This document shows, piece by piece, positions 22,402 to 25,588 of a DNA stretch of 25,588 nucleotides. The DNA is from Spirochaetota bacterium (GTDB lineage: Bacteria; Spirochaetota; UBA12135; COTS27; JAFLEE01). The translations under genes were made by a program, and so were the position numbers. The stretch spans positions 1 through 25,588 of the forward strand of contig JAFLEE010000073.1 of NCBI GenBank assembly GCA_017302015.1, in the 5' to 3' direction. The notes beneath the pieces are model-generated. The model saw only the letters and a program-made list of their open reading frames with translations. It was not told the DNA's origin and searched no databases. How positions within the stretch are numbered: position 1 is the first letter of the stretch; the number at the start of each line of letters is the position of its first letter.

Positions 22402-22924
22402 GGTTGAACCAGCGGGTCTCCAGGCGGCGGATGGCGGCGATGACGGCCTGGAGGTCGAGGTGGACGCTGCGGTGGCGGATGCCCTCGGGGCCCGTCCAGG
22501 CCTCGTTTCCCGGCACGACGGGGATTTCGGCGGAGAGTTCTTGGAGGAATCGGTTCATTTCGCCGCGGAGGGCGAGGTCGGCCTGGGCCGCTTTCATGGC
22601 CTGGACCGTGCGCCCCGAGGAATCGACCATGAGGGAGCGCACCGTGGTTGCGTCAGTATCGGCCGGGGGGGCCTCGCCGGGGATCAGGAAAGGGCTGAGG
22701 AACTCGTAGACGTCGGGACGGGCCTTGAAGGAGTAGATCATCGCCAGGCCGGCCTTCAGGGTCTCCAGGTCGTCGGTGGAGAGGAGTTTGCGGTGCTCGG
22801 GCTTATTGAAGAGCAGGATGAGGTCGAGTTTGCCGTAGAAGGGCCCGAGGTAATTATTGAGGCGGTGGAAGACCCCCCGTAGGAAGTCGGTGAGGAGGGG
22901 ATTCTTGACGGTGGGGCCTGTCAT
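22394..22924 (-). CDS. Protein with histidine-kinase-like HxLNN helix, no ATPase domain
   Basis: A soluble 176-residue protein of unknown function. Its N-terminal helix FLRGVFHRLNNYLGPFYGKL (14-33) resembles the phosphoacceptor helix of a subgroup of sensor histidine kinases (H-x-L-N-N-x-L with a hydrophobic repeat), with His20 in the phospho-His position. A second helix (about 50-66) could complete a helical hairpin. No N, G1 or G2 ATP-binding boxes follow. Residues 84-100 look like a linker, and the C-terminal third is helical. It might accept phosphate or simply dimerise. This is inference from a short motif. ATG at 22924 overlaps the upstream stop (ATGA), with AAGGAG 10 bases before it. 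Confidence 0.78.
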   Translation of the reverse strand: MTGPTVKNPLLTDFLRGVFHRLNNYLGPFYGKLDLILLFNKPEHRKLLSTDDLETLKAGLAMIYSFKARPDVYEFLSPFLIPGEAPPADTDATTVRSLMVDSSGRTVQAMKAAQADLALRGEMNRFLQELSAEIPVVPGNEAWTGPEGIRHRSVHLDLQAVIAAIRRLETRWFNLA

Positions 22925-23313
22925 GGGGGGAACGCTCCTTCGCGGGCTTGGCGGTCGGTTTCCGCGCGCAAGGCGGGGGCGGGGTCGGTCCACCCCGCGG
23001 GTTTGAGGATCTTGCCGTCTTCCCGGCGGAGGACCCGGCCGTCCACGACTTTCTGCATATTGGCCTGGTGCACGATCTTGAAGAGCGGATCGAGGTTCAT
23101 ACCGTGGCGGACGGCGGTGTCGCAGAGGTAGTAGATGGCATCGACGAGGGCGTCGGCCTGTTCCCAGCATTCTTTGGCTTCTTGGAGTTCATCGAGCTCA
23201 TCGTTGACCATGCGGCGGATGAAAGCGATCTTGTCGCCGTCGAGGAGGACGGGGCCCTTGGGCAACGAAGGTTCACAGGCGGCGGTGAATTGCCGCACCA
23301 AGCTGGTGTACAT
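22921..23313 (-). CDS. All-alpha NTP pyrophosphatase-like protein (MazG/PRA-PH superfamily)
   Basis: A 130-residue protein with the helical MazG/phosphoribosyl-ATP pyrophosphohydrolase pattern: VNDELDELQEA (36-46, ExxE metal-binding motif), ADALVDAIYYL (53-63, the second acidic helix) and NLDPLFKIVHQANMQKV (73-89), followed by the short substrate loop LRREDGKILKPAGW (95-108) often seen in this group. Enzymes of the fold clean up nucleoside triphosphates or act in histidine synthesis. The substrate cannot be read here. ATG at 23313 is chosen because TATAAT lies 7 bases upstream. A GTG at 23319 would sit almost on the -10 box. It is coupled by a 4-base overlap to the HxLNN protein. Confidence 0.82.
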   Translation of the reverse strand: MYTSLVRQFTAACEPSLPKGPVLLDGDKIAFIRRMVNDELDELQEAKECWEQADALVDAIYYLCDTAVRHGMNLDPLFKIVHQANMQKVVDGRVLRREDGKILKPAGWTDPAPALRAETDRQAREGAFPP

Positions 23314-23320
23314 GATCACT

Positions 23321-23326
23321 ATTATA
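23321..23326 (-). promoter_or_regulatory. Consensus -10 box of a probable leaderless promoter
   Basis: On the minus strand TATAAT, a perfect consensus, 7 bases before the ATG at 23313, with no Shine-Dalgarno between. The -35 region is poor (AACACA at 17 bases). Confidence 0.5.
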
Positions 23327-23643
23327 GAACGAAGCGCGGCCTTTGTGTTGCCATCATGGGGCCCTTTTCGAAAAATCTCGGGCTCAAAACGAGATTTCCG
23401 AAGGCCAGGGTTTGGAAGGCTGGGGTGGGGATTCCGAGGGGGAAGTTTTCCGCTAAATCAAAGGAAATCGACACGAATTACCTCAAATTCATTAACTTAT
23501 CAAGACTTTTGGCTATGGATGGCGGGACCCAGGAGGAAGGACCAAGTCGGCCCTGGGGAAGGGGGTCGTTGAATTCGTCAAAAACCATCCTGCGGTTCTT
23601 TGCAAGGCGGAACTAGGGGCGCATCTGCAGCGGGAAATCCGGT
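23327..23643. other. Non-coding divergent region with a small hairpin
   Basis: About 340 bases separate the two divergent start codons at 23313 and 23656, and no convincing gene is seen between. Content: a perfect 8-base hairpin, AAATCTCG (23373-23380) and CGAGATTT (23390-23397), and a stretch at about 23450-23515 that is much more AT-rich than the neighbours. Small reading frames exist but have no ribosome binding site or recognisable product. A small RNA or a binding region for a regulator of the ligase would fit. Confidence 0.5.
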
Positions 23644-23649
23644 TATACT
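23644..23649 (+). promoter_or_regulatory. -10 box of a probable leaderless promoter for the acyl ligase
   Basis: TATACT (5 of 6 consensus) lies 6 bases before the ATG at 23656, with no Shine-Dalgarno. No good -35 is seen at 16-18 bases. Confidence 0.45.
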
Positions 23650-23655
23650 GTATCT

Positions 23656-25588
23656 ATGCCTAAGACCCATACAGACCACCCCATGGTCTACACCACGGTG
23701 ATCCGCCAATCCATCGAACGATTCGGGGAAAAGGATTGCCTTCACGTGAAACGAAATGGCGAATGGATCAAATGGACCTACGCCGAAATGGGACGGGAAT
23801 GGGGCCGCTTGGTTCCGGCCCTGCGGGCGGTCGGGGTCGGAAAAGGCGTCAATGGGATGGTGATCGGGGAAAATACCCCCGAATGGCTCTTGGCGCACCA
23901 TGGGGTGATCCTGGCGGGCGGCTTAACGGTGCCCGTCGACCCCAATCTCCCGCCCGATGAGATCCGGGAAATCGTGCGCATGACCGAACCCCGGGTGGTC
24001 TTTTGCGCCCCGGTCTTCGAGCCGCTTTTCAAGGAATTCCTCGCCCAAGGCCTTTTCAAGGGAACCCTCATCCTGCTCCCGTCGGCCCCCGATTCCCACC
24101 CCGCCAGCTTCCGCCGATTCGCGGATTCGGCCGCGCCGATGTCCGACCCCTTCGACCTGGTTTTTTCGCCCGAAGACCCGATGGTGATCATCTTCACCTC
24201 GGGCACCACGGGGAAGGCCAAGGGCGCCGTGCTCCTGCAGCGCAATTTCGTCTCGTCGGGGGTGCACGGGGTGCCGCTCATGGGCCTCGACCAGCACAAC
24301 CGCACCCTGGCCATCCTGCCCCTGCACCACGTCTTCGGTTTCGTGGGCTGCATCACGGTGGAACTCCTTTCGGGGATGGAAGTGGTGTTCCTCCCGGTGG
24401 TCAAGAGCACCCTCATCATGGAGGCCCTTCGCGAGAAGCGCATCACGATCCTCCCCGGCGTGCCCCAGATGGTGGAGATGTTCCACGAGAATATCAAGCG
24501 CAACGTGGCGGCCAAGGGGCCCGCGATCGTGGCCCTCTTCGCCCTGCTGCACCTGGTCTCGCGCCTCTTCGGGCCCCTCTTCGGGCAGGGATTCCGGCGC
24601 AAACTTTTCGGTTCGGTCCACAAGCAATTCGGGGGCTCCCTCGCGCTCATCATCTCGGGCGGCTCCTCGCTTCGCGCCGAACCCTACCGGGCGTTCCGCG
24701 AAATGGGGTTCCATATCGTCGAGGGCTACGGCCTCACCGAGACCTTCGGGGCCATCACCATCTGCCCGTCCTCCGACCCGCGGCTGGCTTCGGTGGGCCC
24801 GGTCATCGAAGACAACGAGCTCCGCATCGACCAGCCCGATGGCGCCGGCATCGGCGAGGTCTGCTTCCGCGGGGCCACGGTCTTCGGCGGCTATTACCGC
24901 AACGAGGCCGAGACGAAGCGGGTCTTCGATGACCAAGGCTGGTTCCATACCGGCGACCTGGGGCGCCTGTCGCGCGACGGGTTCCTCTACATCACCGGCC
25001 GGATCAAAGACGTCATCATCCTCGAATCGGGGAAGAACGTCTATCCCGACGAGATCGAGGAGTATTACCTCACCCATTCCGAGGTGATCGAAGAGATCGG
25101 GGTGCTGGGCGTGGCCCGAAATGGGCACGAATGCGCCGTGGGGGTACTCGTGCCGACGCGGGATTTCCGCCGCCGCCATACCCCGGAGGAGGCCCAACCC
25201 CTCTTGCGCGCGGAATTGGCCCGGCTGGGCAAGGGCCTGCCGACCTACAAGAAGATCACCGAGTTCCGCGTCTCCTACCACCCCTTGCCGCGGACCTCCA
25301 CGCGAAAGATCCGAAAGCCCGACCTGAGGCCGCTCTTCGCGACCGCCTCGCCGGCGGGCGAGGCCCCCGAGGCCCAGTCCCGGCTCACCGTGGCCGAGAC
25401 TTCAAGCATGGGCACGCCCGAGTGGAAGGAAATCGCCTCCTTCCTCGGGAAATGGGCCAAGCGCTCGGGGATCAAGGCCCTCACCCCGCGCACGCTCCTC
25501 GAAATCGACCTGCAATTCGATTCCCTCACCAAGGTCGAACTCCTGACCTGGCTCGAACAGACCTTTTCGTTTACCGCGCCGGAAAACG
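23656..25588 (+). CDS. AMP-forming acyl-CoA/acyl-ACP ligase fused to a carrier-protein-like domain (3' end outside the window)
   Basis: 644 complete codons are present before the window ends without a stop. Residues about 10-555 are an adenylate-forming enzyme that activates a carboxylic acid, probably a fatty acid, with ATP: IIFTSGTTGKAKGAVLLQ (178-195, phosphate-binding loop), GYGLTETFGAIT in the middle, FHTGDLGRL, GRIKDVIILESGKNVYPDEI and a final PRTSTRKIRKP that carries the lysine of the C-terminal motif (usual TGKI is TRKI). Residues about 590-644 resemble the first helices of an acyl carrier protein. LQFDSLTKVELL matches the DSL serine motif that takes the phosphopantetheine arm. A hydrophobic insert, VALFALLHLVSRLFGPLF, precedes the adenylation core's last part and may touch the membrane. 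What follows downstream is unknown. An acyltransferase domain would be a reasonable guess. Confidence 0.88.
   Translation, partial: MPKTHTDHPMVYTTVIRQSIERFGEKDCLHVKRNGEWIKWTYAEMGREWGRLVPALRAVGVGKGVNGMVIGENTPEWLLAHHGVILAGGLTVPVDPNLPPDEIREIVRMTEPRVVFCAPVFEPLFKEFLAQGLFKGTLILLPSAPDSHPASFRRFADSAAPMSDPFDLVFSPEDPMVIIFTSGTTGKAKGAVLLQRNFVSSGVHGVPLMGLDQHNRTLAILPLHHVFGFVGCITVELLSGMEVVFLPVVKSTLIMEALREKRITILPGVPQMVEMFHENIKRNVAAKGPAIVALFALLHLVSRLFGPLFGQGFRRKLFGSVHKQFGGSLALIISGGSSLRAEPYRAFREMGFHIVEGYGLTETFGAITICPSSDPRLASVGPVIEDNELRIDQPDGAGIGEVCFRGATVFGGYYRNEAETKRVFDDQGWFHTGDLGRLSRDGFLYITGRIKDVIILESGKNVYPDEIEEYYLTHSEVIEEIGVLGVARNGHECAVGVLVPTRDFRRRHTPEEAQPLLRAELARLGKGLPTYKKITEFRVSYHPLPRTSTRKIRKPDLRPLFATASPAGEAPEAQSRLTVAETSSMGTPEWKEIASFLGKWAKRSGIKALTPRTLLEIDLQFDSLTKVELLTWLEQTFSFTAPEN

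Noticed and set aside
23513-23616. Small open frame of about 33 codons before the acyl ligase
   Set aside because: It has no ribosome binding site and no recognisable product, and it ends in a region that more likely holds the promoter.
23923-25281. 452-codon open frame antisense to the acyl ligase
   Set aside because: The plus-strand ligase is unambiguous. The antisense product shows only composition bias.
1-25588. CRISPR arrays, tRNA, rRNA, insertion sequences, phage genes
   Set aside because: I saw no regularly spaced repeats, cloverleaf-like intergenic sequence, transposase, integrase or phage protein. The intergenic gaps are short and accounted for.

Overview
The window reads as a chromosomal segment of a GC-rich spirochaete related to the leptospires. 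The strongest taxonomic clue is the gene at 18252-19022. Its product matches LipL32, the major surface lipoprotein of pathogenic Leptospira, over almost its whole length, and a second, more diverged copy follows at 19192-19905. LipL32-like proteins are known to me mainly from Leptospira and a few marine bacteria, so the placement is an inference. I see no phage, transposon, CRISPR array, rRNA or tRNA, and gene order is compact with many 4-base start/stop overlaps.

Layout. (1) 4-4494, plus strand: a basic zinc-binding protein of unknown role, scpA, maf, a shortened MltG-like protein without the catalytic domain, mltG and rlmH, tightly packed as one likely operon for chromosome segregation, nucleotide sanitation, cell wall and ribosome maturation. 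(2) 4504-10002, minus strand: a biotin ligase, two tandem cytoplasmic GGDEF proteins, an outer-membrane barrel-like protein, a PabB-PabC fusion and tsaE. (3) 10155-12344, minus strand: lspA, a sigma-70-like regulator with a long coiled-coil insert, and an unknown partner. (4) 12405-16133, minus strand: a secreted protein, a three-helix membrane protein and a membrane-anchored von Willebrand A protein, interrupted by a conspicuous AT-rich inverted repeat and an orphan terminator. (5) 16345-19905, plus strand: htpG and the two LipL32-like genes. (6) 19983-23313, minus strand: an NTP pyrophosphatase-like protein, a protein with a histidine-kinase-like phosphoacceptor helix, rplM, rpsI and a CCA-adding enzyme/poly(A) polymerase. 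(7) 23656 to the window end, plus strand: an AMP-forming acyl ligase joined to a carrier-protein-like domain, cut by the window edge.

Two themes deserve attention. First, the LipL32-like pair. The upstream copy has every mark of very high expression (near-consensus promoter, full Shine-Dalgarno, strong terminator), keeps the residues that align with the calcium site of LipL32, yet has lost the lipidation cysteine. The downstream copy has its own promoter and has lost much of that site. Second, several transcription-unit-opening genes carry a -10 box only 5-7 bases before the ATG, which predicts leaderless mRNAs, next to genes with classical leaders (htpG and the first LipL32-like gene).
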